Source of the DNA: JANQRZ01 sp965214485
Lineage (GTDB): Bacteria > Bacteroidota > Rhodothermia > Rhodothermales > JANQRZ01
NCBI GenBank assembly: GCA_965214485.1
Contig: CBDCBW010000003.1
Span: 60,979 to 124,978 of the forward strand
DNA: 64,000 nucleotides
Reading direction: 5' to 3'
Positions 17,548-25,999 of this stretch are shown one piece after another (position 1 is the stretch's first letter; every line of letters begins with the position of its first letter). A program made the position numbers and the translations under genes. The notes under the pieces are model-generated. The model made no database searches and was not told the DNA's origin. It saw only the letters and a list, made by a program, of their open reading frames with translations.

Positions 17548-17747
17548 CGCCACTGGCGCGCTGCACGACGGCTCTCACGCCTCGACCCCCGGCGGTCGCC
17601 TCCGCTGCACATCGGCACTGCGCTCAGGTGCCCCGCCCGACCGGCAGCGTCACCAGCGCGGTGCTCAAAGGCTCCCTCGGGTCGCAGCCGTGCTCGGCCT
17701 CGCCGTCGGCGCTGCGCTTGGGTGCTCGACTCGCGCGCGGCGTGGCG
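17548..17747 (+). other. Cassette 0: no convincing gene
   Basis: The stretch between the first core-like box and attC 1 is about 200 bp and very GC-rich. Open frames exist but have arginine- and alanine-rich, low-information translations without a start context. I see no protein gene. Promoter or small RNA content cannot be judged from sequence alone. Confidence 0.5.
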
Positions 17748-17865
17748 GCCCAACCCAGCGCTGCAGGCCGACCGAACGCGACCGGGCTTGCTTCGGTGAG
17801 TCGGTGGCGTCTACTTTGCCGGCCCTGCCGTCGTCCGTTCGGCGGCTGAGCTTGTTTTGTTATGC
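17748..17865 (+). repeat. attC 1
   Basis: Boxes GCCCAAC (17748) and GTTATGC (17859). Long-spacer subtype ending gcggctgagcttgttttgtta, shared with attC 13 and attC 15. The left box closes cassette 0 and the right box opens cassette 1. Confidence 0.85.
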
Positions 17866-17905
17866 AGCCCTTCAGCCACTCAATCCTAAACCCGACCGGT
17901 CCATC

Positions 17906-18352
17906 ATGAAAGCTCTCCTGCTTCTGATCGCCCTTCTGACCCTCAGCGCTTGTGCCTCTGTTAACTCTTCCCCTGCAACACCACCATCCCGAGTAGAGAA
18001 CACTTTCGCAGCATCACAGGCCGAAATATTCGACGCTGTCCGTCGTGTCCTTCTTCTTGAGGGCTACCAGATTACGAACTCAAGCGAAGAGGGAGGCACT
18101 ATCAGCACCGCACCTCGCACCTTTGATGTCAAACCGGAACACGCGGACTGCGGAAAGCGCTTCGGCATTGACTACCTCAAGGACAGTAGTACCGCGACTG
18201 AGGTAGCTATCAACGCTGTGGTGGGTGATGGATCCGTTACTCTCCGCGCAAACATCCAGGGCGTTTATACGGACTATTCGCTCGATTGCGTTTCGAAAGG
18301 TCTGATCGAACGGAGCCTTATGACTCAGGTAGAAGCCGAACTAACAGAGTAG
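17906..18352 (+). CDS. Cassette 1 lipoprotein
   Basis: A 148-aa protein whose start MKALLLLIALLTLSACASVN is a lipoprotein signal with lipobox LSAC. The mature part contains FAASQAEIFDAVRRVLLLEG followed by YQITNSSEEGGTISTAPRTF, a pattern seen in small outer-membrane-anchored lipoproteins of unknown function. An earlier in-frame ATG exists inside attC 1 but would bury the signal peptide. GC content is clearly below the surrounding chromosome. It is first in a three-gene cassette, 45 bp ahead of a PIN toxin gene; the same order recurs in cassettes 12 and 14. Confidence 0.8.
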   Translation: MKALLLLIALLTLSACASVNSSPATPPSRVENTFAASQAEIFDAVRRVLLLEGYQITNSSEEGGTISTAPRTFDVKPEHADCGKRFGIDYLKDSSTATEVAINAVVGDGSVTLRANIQGVYTDYSLDCVSKGLIERSLMTQVEAELTE

Positions 18353-18397
18353 CGGTCGTTTCGCAGTTTGCGGGCGAACAGGTGGTAGCTTGGGGGT

Positions 18398-18880
18398 ATG
18401 AAACCTTCGCTCTACATTGAGACCTCCGTCGTCAGCTACCTCACCGCACGCCCGAATCGTGACCTCATCACAGCAGCCCGGCAGCAACTCACCGCCGTAT
18501 GGTGGGCGACGCAACGCTCGAAGTACGACCTCTTCATCTCCCCGCTGGTCTTGGAAGAAGCGGAGCTAGGCGACGCCGAAGCTGCTGCGGCTCGTCTCTC
18601 CGTCCTCCAAGACCTCGACGCTCCTACGCCTTCCCCTGAAGCTGATGCACTGGCCGAGGCGCTTCTGCGCGAAGTGCCGCTCCCGGAGAAAGCCGCTGCC
18701 GACGCGGTTCACATCGCGGTGGCAACCACGGCGGGGGCGGAGTACCTGCTGACGTGGAACTTCAGGCATATCGCCAACCCCGTGCTCCGGGAGCAGATCG
18801 CCGAGGTCTGCCGTAGAAGCGGATACGAACCCCCAACGCTTTGCACCCCCGAAGACCTGCTGGAGGGCACGATCTCATGA
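18398..18880 (+). CDS. PIN-domain (VapC-like) toxin, cassette 1
   Basis: A 160-aa PIN-domain protein starting MKPSLYIETSVVSYLTARPN. The YIETS start (glutamate in place of the usual first aspartate) is normal in this subfamily. Other acidic residues lie in VLEEAELGD and AADAVHIAVA, followed by LLTWNFRHIANP and the tail YEPPTLCTPEDLL. It is predicted to be a metal-dependent ribonuclease of a type II toxin-antitoxin pair. Its stop overlaps the next gene in an ATGA junction, so toxin and antitoxin are coupled, with the toxin first. Confidence 0.87.
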   Translation: MKPSLYIETSVVSYLTARPNRDLITAARQQLTAVWWATQRSKYDLFISPLVLEEAELGDAEAAAARLSVLQDLDAPTPSPEADALAEALLREVPLPEKAAADAVHIAVATTAGAEYLLTWNFRHIANPVLREQIAEVCRRSGYEPPTLCTPEDLLEGTIS

Positions 18881-19083
18881 TCCCTGATTTCCTAGACGAC
18901 ACCCACATGACGCACCAGGACGAGATTATCCAGGAAGTACGCGCCAACCGCGAGGCTTACGCCGCCCGCTTTGATTACGACGTGCGGGCGATCCTTCGCC
19001 GAGCGCGTGAGCGTGCGGCGGAAGGCGGCTGCAAGGTCGCGGAGCGTAAACCCCGGCGGGTGGTTTCGCCAGGGTCCGCATAA
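18877..19083 (+). CDS. Small antitoxin partner of the cassette 1 PIN toxin
   Basis: A 68-aa protein (MIPDFLDDTHMTHQDEIIQE start) with an amphipathic helical core QDEIIQEVRANREAYAARF and a basic tail. Proteins with this EIIQEVRANREAYA pattern commonly sit next to YIETS-type PIN toxins. It starts at the ATG overlapping the toxin stop; a second ATG at codon 11 is possible. The TAA stop is formed by the attC 2 box GCATAAC, so the gene fills the cassette exactly to its recombination site. Confidence 0.75.
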   Translation: MIPDFLDDTHMTHQDEIIQEVRANREAYAARFDYDVRAILRRARERAAEGGCKVAERKPRRVVSPGSA

Positions 19084-19206
19084 CCCGCCGCTGCAGGCCG
19101 ACACAGGGCTCCAGCGTTCTTGCTTCGTTTGGGCTCCAGTGCCTACGTTGCTCGTTTCACCCCTCGCGGTCGCTGCCCTGTGCGGCTGAGCGGCCCTCTG
19201 TTATGC
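19078..19206 (+). repeat. attC 2
   Basis: Boxes GCATAAC (19078) and GTTATGC (19200). The centre shows the attC fold clearly: gccg-a-cacagggc pairs with gccctgtg-cggc, leaving one unpaired A, as expected of an extrahelical base. Confidence 0.92.
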
Positions 19207-19222
19207 ATCGCCAGCCAATCCT

Positions 19223-19753
19223 ATGACGGTAGTGGAGATGGACCAGATCGTGGAGGTCGGGATTGACGAGCAGAGGCGTCTCTACCTGCAACCCCGCACG
19301 CTCACCTTCCCCCTGATCTACCGCGAAGCAGCGGACGTTCATTGGGACCCAGACCGTCGCCGCCTTCATTCCCCCGCGCCCCGCGAGTGGACGTACCTCC
19401 GCTGGTTTCAGCACATCGTTAACGTAGTGAGTCCACAGCGCGAGCTGCGCTTCACGCCCTCAACAGCTTGGGTCAACATCCCGCAGGAGTTGCGCCAAGA
19501 GATGGAGCGGTGGCTCGCCTCGAAACCTGCCGAGCCACCATTGACCGCGCCGGAGCATCAGCAGCAGGATCGGGAGCAGCGCGAATTGAACTACCACGCC
19601 ACGCAGGAGCCGCGCCTCAAAGCTCAAGCACGCGACCTCTTCCGCCAGGGCCGGTACGCTGAGGTAACACATATCGAGTCGCAACTCCGGTATCCTGAGT
19701 TCATCTCTGCGTCAGAGCAGCGCCTTTTCGATCTCGCCCGTGAGCGCCAATGA
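19223..19753 (+). CDS. Cassette 2 hypothetical protein
   Basis: A 176-aa soluble protein starting MTVVEMDQIVEVGIDEQRRL. The first 90 residues look globular and beta-rich (YLQPRTLTFPLIYREAADVH, PREWTYLRWFQHIVNVV). The second half is highly charged and helical (EHQQQDREQRELNYHATQEP), likely a coiled coil. No signal peptide or membrane segment. I do not recognise a family. Sole gene of its cassette. Confidence 0.65.
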   Translation: MTVVEMDQIVEVGIDEQRRLYLQPRTLTFPLIYREAADVHWDPDRRRLHSPAPREWTYLRWFQHIVNVVSPQRELRFTPSTAWVNIPQELRQEMERWLASKPAEPPLTAPEHQQQDREQRELNYHATQEPRLKAQARDLFRQGRYAEVTHIESQLRYPEFISASEQRLFDLARERQ

Positions 19754-19762
19754 GACCGCGAT

Positions 19763-19885
19763 GCATAACCCGCCGCTGCACGCCGACGAAGGGCTCTACG
19801 GTCTTGCCTCGTTCGAGCTTGGGCGTCTACTTTGCTCGTTCCACCGCCGCGTCGCCCTTCGCGGGTGAGCGGCCCTCTGTTCTGC
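19763..19885 (+). repeat. attC 3
   Basis: Boxes GCATAAC (19763) and GTTCTGC (19879). The left end complements the start of cassette 2 over 12 nt (gttatgcatcgc). Confidence 0.9.
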
Positions 19886-19908
19886 CGCCTTTCCTTAAGG
19901 ATCACCCT

Positions 19909-20418
19909 ATGCGACTCCTCATGTTCGCGCTCGTTTTCCTCACCGTCGGGCCTGTGGCAGCACAACAGGGCCAGGTGCCTTACTCCCTCACGGCGGGAGA
20001 GCGGGTCCGCCTCGTCTTGGCCCCTGCCCCCGGCGCACCCGGAACGGCGGGGGGGGCTTACCTCGTCGGACGAGTCCGCTCCACCACTAAGGACTCCCTC
20101 GCGCTTGTCCCTGCCGAAGGACCGGCCCGCTCCCGAACGCTAGCATGGACGCAGATCGAGCGGGTTGCCCGGCGCGACGAGAACCGCACCGGGGAAGTCC
20201 TCGGGATGGTCCTCGGGGGTGTCGTCGGCGGCCTCACGGGTTACGTCCTCGGCGACGCCCTCAGCGACGATCCACTCGCGAAGGTAGCGTTCATCCCGGG
20301 CACGCTCGGCGGGCTCCTCGTCGGGGGGATCATTGGGGCGCGCACGGGCGAGCGGTGGGAGGATGTCCCTCCCGCCCGCGTTACCCTTGGACTGAGAGCA
20401 ACGATCCCGATTCGGTAG
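19909..20418 (+). CDS. Cassette 3 exported protein with glycine-zipper segments
   Basis: A 169-aa protein starting MRLLMFALVFLTVGPVAAQQ, a Sec signal peptide ending AAQ. The middle (LVGRVRSTTKDSLALVPAEG) resembles a small beta domain. Around residues 105-150 lie two glycine-rich hydrophobic stretches, VLGMVLGGVVGGLTGYVLGD and GTLGGLLVGGIIGARTGE, of glycine-zipper type as found in outer-membrane-associated proteins. Function is unknown. The start is set by the signal peptide, 24 bp after the core box. Only gene in the cassette. Confidence 0.72.
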   Translation: MRLLMFALVFLTVGPVAAQQGQVPYSLTAGERVRLVLAPAPGAPGTAGGAYLVGRVRSTTKDSLALVPAEGPARSRTLAWTQIERVARRDENRTGEVLGMVLGGVVGGLTGYVLGDALSDDPLAKVAFIPGTLGGLLVGGIIGARTGERWEDVPPARVTLGLRATIPIR

Positions 20419-20437
20419 GCCGCCGCGAGGCCCGGCG

Positions 20438-20561
20438 GCAGAACCCGGCGTTGCAGGCCGACGCCCCGCTCGACGGCTTTGCCCGCTACCATCGCCGCAC
20501 CTACTTTGCCTCTGTTCACGGTTGCGCTGCGGTGCGCGGCTGAACGCCAACTCTGTTATAC
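20438..20561 (+). repeat. attC 4
   Basis: Boxes GCAGAAC (20438) and GTTATAC (20555). The left end ggcggcagaac complements the start of cassette 3 over 11 nt. Confidence 0.9.
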
Positions 20562-20592
20562 CGCCCCCCACGGCTTTCTCTCGGCAACCAAG

Positions 20593-22131
20593 ATGCTATA
20601 CACCCTCCGAGCCTCGGTAGCCTTCGTGGCCCTCGCTGCTGGACTGAGCGCGTGCGGACCGCAGCGACCTCCGCTCGCCTCAGCTAGCGAGGCACCGAGC
20701 CGTCAGGCAAGCGTGGTGTCGCCCGAGCAGGCCGGGGGGCGTTCGGCTCCGCTCGCCGAAATGATCGCCCACATCCGGGACAACGACATCAACGTCCACA
20801 ATGTGACCGTGCTGCGCGGCGGCGACACCGTGCTCGACGTGGACTTCTACCCGTACTCGGGCGACGTGCCCCACGACGTAGCCTCGGTCACGAAGAGCAT
20901 CACCTCTACCCTCGTCGGCATCGCCGTTGACGAGGGTTTGATCGAGAGCGTGGACGCGCCTGTGCTCTCGTTCTTCCCCGACGTCGAACTCGACGACCCG
21001 AGTGAGAGGATGAACCGGCTGACGCTCCGCCACCTCCTCACGATGACCTCCGGGTTCTGCTCGGACTTCGCTGGTGGCGAGGCGCAACTCGACGCCATGC
21101 GCGTGGCCGACGACGCCGTGCGGTTCATGCTGAACCAGCCGCTGCTCCACGAACCGGGCGAGCATTTCGCCTACTGCTCCGGGGCCTCGCAATTGCTCTC
21201 CGCTGTCGTCACGCAAGCGACGGGCATGAACGCCGAGGCCTACGCCGAGGATCGTCTGTTTGGCCCCCTCGGGATCGAGGGCGTCATCTGGCCGACAGAC
21301 CCTCAGGGCAACAATACCGGGTGGGGCGACTTCTTCATCCGCCCGGGAGACCTCGCCAAGATCGGACAACTCTTCCTCCAGCGTGGCGAGTGGGAGGGGG
21401 AGCGCCTGATATCGGAAGCGTGGATAGACGAGGCTACGACGCAGCAGGTGGCCGACGGTGAGGAGGGGTACGGCTTCCGGTGGTGGGTCCCGAACTCGCT
21501 GCCCGGACTCTACGAAGGGCGCGGGCGGGGCGGCCAACGGCTGGTTGTCTGGCCCCAGGAGGAGCTGGTCGTCGTGATGATCGGGAGCGGGTTCGACCCC
21601 GGTGAACTCGGTGGCTTTATCGTCGAGGCTCTCGCCGACAGCCCGCTCCCCGCGGCCCCCGAGGCTCAGGCTGGGCTCCGCGAGCAGATCGCCCTTGCGG
21701 CGTCGCCCCCACCTCCCAGCCCGACCGCTCCACTCCCTGAAACGGCTCGTGTCATCTCCGGGCACCGCTACACGTTCCCTCAGAACGAGGTCGGCCTCGC
21801 TGCCTTCCGGCTCGACTTTCCCAGCGGAAATGAAGCGACGTTCACGCTGACGCTCGACAGTCCACGGTCCCAAGAGTTCGGAGACCGCGTCACGACGGTC
21901 GGCCTCGATGGACGCTACCGGATCACGCCGTCGAGCCGGTTCGACCTCCCCATCGCGGCGCGGGGGTATTGGGAGGACAAGCAGACCTTCCGGTTCGCCT
22001 ACGACGAGTTCGCTAACAACCACCTCTACGACATTGCCATTCGGTTCGATAGCGACCGGGCGGCGCTGACGTTGAGCGAGGGCACAGGGTTGTTCGACGT
22101 GACTATGGAGGCAACCCGAGATGAACCATAA
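20593..22131 (+). CDS. Serine hydrolase lipoprotein, beta-lactamase (class C/PBP) family, cassette 4
   Basis: A 512-aa lipoprotein: MLYTLRASVAFVALAAGLSA is followed by the lipobox cysteine (LSAC). The catalytic SxxK motif is in ASVTKSITSTLVG near residue 100 and the second motif is YCSGASQLL near 196 (Y-x-S in place of the usual YxN). LFGPLGIEGVIW and RPGDLAKIGQLFLQRGEWEG are typical of the Beta-lactamase (PF00144) family of esterases and peptidases. A beta-rich domain of about 130 residues follows the hydrolase core. The substrate is unknown; resistance is not implied. At 1.5 kb it makes an unusually large cassette. Confidence 0.85.
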   Translation: MLYTLRASVAFVALAAGLSACGPQRPPLASASEAPSRQASVVSPEQAGGRSAPLAEMIAHIRDNDINVHNVTVLRGGDTVLDVDFYPYSGDVPHDVASVTKSITSTLVGIAVDEGLIESVDAPVLSFFPDVELDDPSERMNRLTLRHLLTMTSGFCSDFAGGEAQLDAMRVADDAVRFMLNQPLLHEPGEHFAYCSGASQLLSAVVTQATGMNAEAYAEDRLFGPLGIEGVIWPTDPQGNNTGWGDFFIRPGDLAKIGQLFLQRGEWEGERLISEAWIDEATTQQVADGEEGYGFRWWVPNSLPGLYEGRGRGGQRLVVWPQEELVVVMIGSGFDPGELGGFIVEALADSPLPAAPEAQAGLREQIALAASPPPPSPTAPLPETARVISGHRYTFPQNEVGLAAFRLDFPSGNEATFTLTLDSPRSQEFGDRVTTVGLDGRYRITPSSRFDLPIAARGYWEDKQTFRFAYDEFANNHLYDIAIRFDSDRAALTLSEGTGLFDVTMEATRDEP

Positions 22132-22152
22132 CCGGGCGATTTCGCAAGGGCG

Positions 22153-22281
22153 GTATAACCCGCCGCTGCAGGCCGACACAGGGCTCCAGCGTTGTTGCTT
22201 CGCTCGGGCTCTGGTGTCTACGTTGCCACGAACCACCCTCGCGGTCGCTGCCCTGTGCGGCTGAGCGGCCCTCTGTTATAT
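22153..22281 (+). repeat. attC 5
   Basis: Boxes GTATAAC (22153) and GTTATAT (22275). The left end gggcggtataac complements the start of cassette 4 over 12 nt. Confidence 0.92.
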
Positions 22282-22298
22282 GGCCTCCCGCTAAACCG

Positions 22299-22934
22299 AT
22301 GAGAACATCCTCTGTCGTTGCCCTGATGTTTCTACTGAGCGGTTCAGCGTGCTCGCAGACGCCGCAACCGCAGACGAGCGAAGCGGCTCGGCAGCCGTCG
22401 CGGCCCGGTCTCTACCAGTGTGAGGGGTGCGAGGCGGCGGCGGAGCGCTCGTCGGACGAACTCGATTGGCGGGCGGATTTAGCGCCAACAGGCGAGCCAG
22501 GTGAGCGTCTTGTCCTCTCAGGCCGGGTCCTCATGCCGGGTGGCGAGACGCCCGCGCCCGGCGTCGTGCTCTACCTCCACCAGACCAACGCCGAGGGGCT
22601 CTACCGCTCCATCCGCAGTGTGTCAGGCGGGGGGCGCGGCGACGGGATCATTGAGGGCTGGCTCGCCACCGACGCGGCCGGGCGCTACGAGATCACCACG
22701 ATCAAGCCGGCCCCGTACCCCAGGGGCGGGATGCCCGCCCACGTCCACGTCTACGTGAAGGAGCCGGAGCGCCGCCCGTACTACCTCGACGACTTCGTGT
22801 TCGAGGGCGACCCGTATCTCACCCCGGCGTACCGGGAAGGCCAAGAACTCCGAGGCGGCTCCGGCATCGTCCAACTCACGCGCGACTCGGACGGCTTCTG
22901 GCGGGGACACCGTAACATCATCCTCGAGTGGTAA
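22299..22934 (+). CDS. Intradiol ring-cleavage dioxygenase-like lipoprotein, cassette 5
   Basis: A 211-aa protein with lipoprotein signal MRTSSVVALMFLLSGSACSQ. The mature domain follows the protocatechuate 3,4-dioxygenase beta-sandwich: GRVLMPGGETPAPGVVLYLH, YRSIRSVSGG, TDAAGRYEITTIKPAPYP and MPAHVHVYVKEP. The four iron ligands expected of the family appear present: tyrosines in EGLYRS and APYP, and the two histidines of AHVHV. Lipid-anchored versions of this family are known but their substrates mostly are not. A YceI-like gene follows after one base in the same cassette. Confidence 0.82.
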   Translation: MRTSSVVALMFLLSGSACSQTPQPQTSEAARQPSRPGLYQCEGCEAAAERSSDELDWRADLAPTGEPGERLVLSGRVLMPGGETPAPGVVLYLHQTNAEGLYRSIRSVSGGGRGDGIIEGWLATDAAGRYEITTIKPAPYPRGGMPAHVHVYVKEPERRPYYLDDFVFEGDPYLTPAYREGQELRGGSGIVQLTRDSDGFWRGHRNIILEW

Positions 22935-22935
22935 G

Positions 22936-23595
22936 ATGAAATCGATCCCGTTCGTTCTGCTCGCGCTCGTCATCACACTTTCTGGGTGCCGTGACCAACG
23001 CCCCGACATTCAGTCGGCTACGCCGACGGATGCGGCAGCGCTCGCGGGACCCGAATGCGCGTCTTCCATCTCTATCCTCCCCGTCGATACGACGGCCTCG
23101 GTAGTCCATTGGAAAGGGACAAAGTTCAGGGGCCGCGGGAAGCATGAGGGGATCATCCGGCTGGTGGGTGGGCGGGTAGAGGTATGCGGCTCGGCGCTCG
23201 TTGGGGGCGAGTTCACACTCGATATGCACTCTATAGCCGTCACCGACATTCCTGAGCACGAGCCGATCCCACGGGAGCGCCTCCGCACGCACCTGATGAG
23301 CGATGACTTCTTCGCTGTTGAGAGGTATCCCACAGCGGTATTCCAAATCAAGGACGTAGAGGCCGTTGAAGCAGATTCTTTCCGCATCTCAGGCGAGCTG
23401 ACCATGCGGGGCCGCATGCAAGGCATCACGTTCGGCGCGCATGTTCCGGAGCACTCCCCGGAGGGGGTCCGCGCCTCGGCAGCGTTCAGCATCGACCGCC
23501 AGTTGTGGGGCGTAGCGTACCGGGGATCAGAGTTGACGAATGACCTTGTGGACGACGATATGTACCTCAACGTGCGGCTCGTGGCGCGCGAATGA
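22936..23595 (+). CDS. YceI-family lipoprotein, cassette 5
   Basis: A 219-aa protein with lipoprotein signal MKSIPFVLLALVITLSGCRD. The mature part matches the YceI lipocalin-like fold: VVHWKGTKFRGRGKHEGIIR, a DMHSIAVTDIP segment, HLMSDDFFAVERYPTAVFQI and the closing NDLVDDDMYLNVRLVARE. YceI proteins bind long-chain isoprenoids such as polyprenyl quinones in the periplasm. It starts one base after the stop of the dioxygenase-like gene, so the two are co-translated and may act together. Confidence 0.87.
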   Translation: MKSIPFVLLALVITLSGCRDQRPDIQSATPTDAAALAGPECASSISILPVDTTASVVHWKGTKFRGRGKHEGIIRLVGGRVEVCGSALVGGEFTLDMHSIAVTDIPEHEPIPRERLRTHLMSDDFFAVERYPTAVFQIKDVEAVEADSFRISGELTMRGRMQGITFGAHVPEHSPEGVRASAAFSIDRQLWGVAYRGSELTNDLVDDDMYLNVRLVARE

Positions 23596-23603
23596 CCACG
23601 GCC

Positions 23604-23730
23604 ATATAACCCGCCGCTGCACGCCGACATAGGGCTCCGGTTGTTTGGTTCTCGTGCGGGCGGTGTCGTAGAATGTGCCACGTTCCACCGCCGCGCCAGC
23701 CCTATGCGGGTGAGCGGCCCCCTGTTAGCT
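23604..23730 (+). repeat. attC 6
   Basis: Boxes ATATAAC (23604) and GTTAGCT (23724). The left end ggccatataac complements the start of cassette 5 over 11 nt. Confidence 0.92.
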
Positions 23731-23744
23731 GTACCTCCCAACAA

Positions 23745-24248
23745 ATGGAAGTCCGCCCCGAAAAGCCGAGCGACATCACTGCCGTCCGGCGCGTGAACGA
23801 AGCAGCGTTCGGAAGAGCGGATGAGGCGGACCTCGTGACGCGACTCCGCGACCGGGCCGTGTCTTACCTCGCACTCGTCGCTGTGGAAGGGGGCAAGGTC
23901 ATCGGCCATATCGCTTTCAGTCCGGTCGAGATCGACCCGCCGCACTCCACGCTTTCGGCGTTCGGACTCGCTCCCATGGCTGTTCTCCCGGATCACCAGC
24001 GAAGCGGGATCGGCTCCGCTCTCGTCCGGGCCGGACTGGCGGCTTGCCAAGAGGCCGGAGCAGAGGCCGTCGTCGTGCTCGGTCACCCAGACTACTACCC
24101 CCGATTCGGATTCGAGCCCGCCGCGGCGTACGGGATCGGGAACGAGTACGGAGCACCGCCGGAAGCGTTTATGGCGCTAGAACTTGTGTCCGGCTCGCTT
24201 AGCAACGTGAGCGGAACGGCGGTTTATGATCCGGCTCTCGCCGGGTAA
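23745..24248 (+). CDS. GNAT-family N-acetyltransferase, cassette 6
   Basis: A 167-aa protein starting MEVRPEKPSDITAVRRVNEA. Motif A, the acetyl-CoA binding loop, is PDHQRSGIGSALVRAGLAAC near residue 82. The preceding strand GLAPMAVLPD and the following VVVLGHPDYYPRFGFEPA match the COG3153 (YhbS-like) branch. The substrate, a small molecule or protein amine, is unknown; such genes are frequent integron cargo. The start is the first ATG after attC 6. Confidence 0.9.
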   Translation: MEVRPEKPSDITAVRRVNEAAFGRADEADLVTRLRDRAVSYLALVAVEGGKVIGHIAFSPVEIDPPHSTLSAFGLAPMAVLPDHQRSGIGSALVRAGLAACQEAGAEAVVVLGHPDYYPRFGFEPAAAYGIGNEYGAPPEAFMALELVSGSLSNVSGTAVYDPALAG

Positions 24249-24266
24249 CGCCGTGCTCGCCGGTAC

Positions 24267-24395
24267 AGCTAACCCGCCGCTGCACGCCGACGCAGGGCGC
24301 GGGCGTTCTCGGCTCGTCCGAACGCTTGTGCTTCCGTAGCTTCGTTCAACCGCTGTGCTGTTTGCCCTGCGCGGGTGAGCGGCCCTCTGTTATAT
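24267..24395 (+). repeat. attC 7
   Basis: Boxes AGCTAAC (24267) and GTTATAT (24389). The left end ggtacagctaac complements the start of cassette 6 over 12 nt. Confidence 0.92.
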
Positions 24396-24421
24396 GGCCT
24401 TGCGCCTCGCTCAACTCAACG

Positions 24422-25876
24422 TTGTCTGACCTCGCCGACTGTACCGCCAGCGACCTGGCCCGGATGATCTGGGACCGGGAGTGCTCGTCGGCTGAGGCGG
24501 TGGAAGCCCACCTCCGAAGGATCGACCGGGTCAATCCCCGGATCAACGCCGTCATCACGACCGATCCCAACAGAGCGCGCGCGAACGCCGAGGCGGCCGA
24601 CGCCGCACTCGCGCGGGGGGACGAGGTCGGTCCGCTCCACGGCATCCCCGTCACGATTAAGGACGGGTTCGCTACCGCCGGGCTCCGTACCACGTTCGGG
24701 CTTCCGTGGTACGGACGCCGCCTCGACCGCTACGTCCCGAACGAGGATGCGACGTCCGTGGCCGCGCTCCGCCAGGCGGGAGCCGTCGTGCTCGGCAAGA
24801 CCAACCTCCCGCTCGGGAGCTACGACTGGCAGACGGTGAATCCCTTCTTCGGTCGGACCAACAACCCGCACGATCTCAGCCGGACACCCGGGGGGAGTTC
24901 GGGCGGGAGCGCCGCCGCAGTAGCCGCCGGGCTCTCCCCACTCGACCTCGCCTCTGACGTAGCGGGCTCGATCCGAGTCCCAGCCCACTTCTGCGGCGTC
25001 TACGCGATGCGCCCGACGGAGGGGCAGGTTTCGACCCGAGGGATGATGCCCCCGGGCCACCCGGGAAGCCTCCGTCACGCCCTCGTGGCCGGGCCGGTCG
25101 CCCGGAGCGTGCCGGACCTCCGGCTCGCTCTCGCGGTTTTGGCCGGGGAGACGCCGGGCGTGGCTGCCGAGACCACGCGGGGTGATCTCGCAGGGGTGCG
25201 CGTCGCGTTCTCCCTGTCGCTCGCGGGTGCTCCCGTCGCCAGTGGCGTGGCCGACGCCGTGCGGACGTTCGCCGGATCGCTCGAATCGGCCGGGTACCAC
25301 GTCGCCGAGGCCGCCCCGCCGGTGGACTTCGCGGCGGGGGAGCGGACATGGGGTCTGGTCCACGGGTTCGAGTTCGCGGCCGGGCTCCCGCTCGGACTCG
25401 GAGGCGCACCGCTCAACAAGCTGTTCCGACTCGGCCCCGTCCGTCTCGCCTTCGGGCCGGGCCGGTACTCCCGCGCTCTCGCGCGCGGTTACTCCGCCAG
25501 CGCGGCGACCTACTTCCGTGCGCTTGCGGAGCGCGACCGGCTCGTCCTTGCGTTCGACGCCTTCCTCTCGGAGTGGGATGTGTGGGTGTTCCCCGTAGCC
25601 GGGGTGACAGCCTTCGCGCACCGGAGAACGGGGGCCAACCTCAACGTAGACGGGGCGGCGGTCCCATATTCGGCCCCGCTCAGCGTGTTCAACACCGGAA
25701 CGGCGCTGGCGGGCACCCCATGCGTCGTCCTCCCCGTCGGACGCGACCGTGACGGACTCCCTATCGGAGTCCAAGTTCACGCTCGGCGCGGTGAGGACGC
25801 GCGCTTGCTGAACGTGGCCGAACACATGGCGAAGGTAATAGACTACAACTCCGTGCCAATACCATCGGCCATATAA
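24422..25876 (+). CDS. Amidase-signature family enzyme, cassette 7
   Basis: About 484 aa from a TTG start (LSDLADCTASDLARMIWDRE); no ATG lies in a suitable place and the exact start is uncertain. The catalytic lysine is in GPLHGIPVTIKDGFATAG. The serine-rich signature is TPGGSSGGSAAAVAAG, and the Ser-cisSer/nucleophile loop is LASDVAGSIRVPAHFCG. The family hydrolyses amides such as amino-acid amides, aryl amides or fatty acid amides; the substrate is not predictable. The stop codon TAA lies inside the attC 8 box ATATAAC. Confidence 0.88.
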   Translation: MSDLADCTASDLARMIWDRECSSAEAVEAHLRRIDRVNPRINAVITTDPNRARANAEAADAALARGDEVGPLHGIPVTIKDGFATAGLRTTFGLPWYGRRLDRYVPNEDATSVAALRQAGAVVLGKTNLPLGSYDWQTVNPFFGRTNNPHDLSRTPGGSSGGSAAAVAAGLSPLDLASDVAGSIRVPAHFCGVYAMRPTEGQVSTRGMMPPGHPGSLRHALVAGPVARSVPDLRLALAVLAGETPGVAAETTRGDLAGVRVAFSLSLAGAPVASGVADAVRTFAGSLESAGYHVAEAAPPVDFAAGERTWGLVHGFEFAAGLPLGLGGAPLNKLFRLGPVRLAFGPGRYSRALARGYSASAATYFRALAERDRLVLAFDAFLSEWDVWVFPVAGVTAFAHRRTGANLNVDGAAVPYSAPLSVFNTGTALAGTPCVVLPVGRDRDGLPIGVQVHARRGEDARLLNVAEHMAKVIDYNSVPIPSAI

Positions 25877-25999
25877 CCCGCCGCTGCAGGCCGACATGGG
25901 GCGCGGGCGTCTTCAGTTCGTCCGAGCGCTGGCGTCTCCGTAGCTTCGGCCGCACATCCTGCCGTCTGCCCCATGCGGCTGAGCGTCCATCTGTTATGC
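25871..25999 (+). repeat. attC 8
   Basis: Boxes ATATAAC (25871) and GTTATGC (25993). The left end ggccatataac complements the start of cassette 7 over 11 nt and supplies the amidase stop codon. Confidence 0.92.

Noticed and set aside
17690..17905. Upstream extension of the cassette 1 lipoprotein
   Set aside because: The extension lies inside attC 1 and would place the signal peptide mid-protein.
20593..22131. Cassette 4 hydrolase as a beta-lactam resistance gene
   Set aside because: It has the SxxK motif but a YxS second motif, an extra C-terminal domain and overall similarity to esterase-type PF00144 proteins; resistance cannot be claimed.
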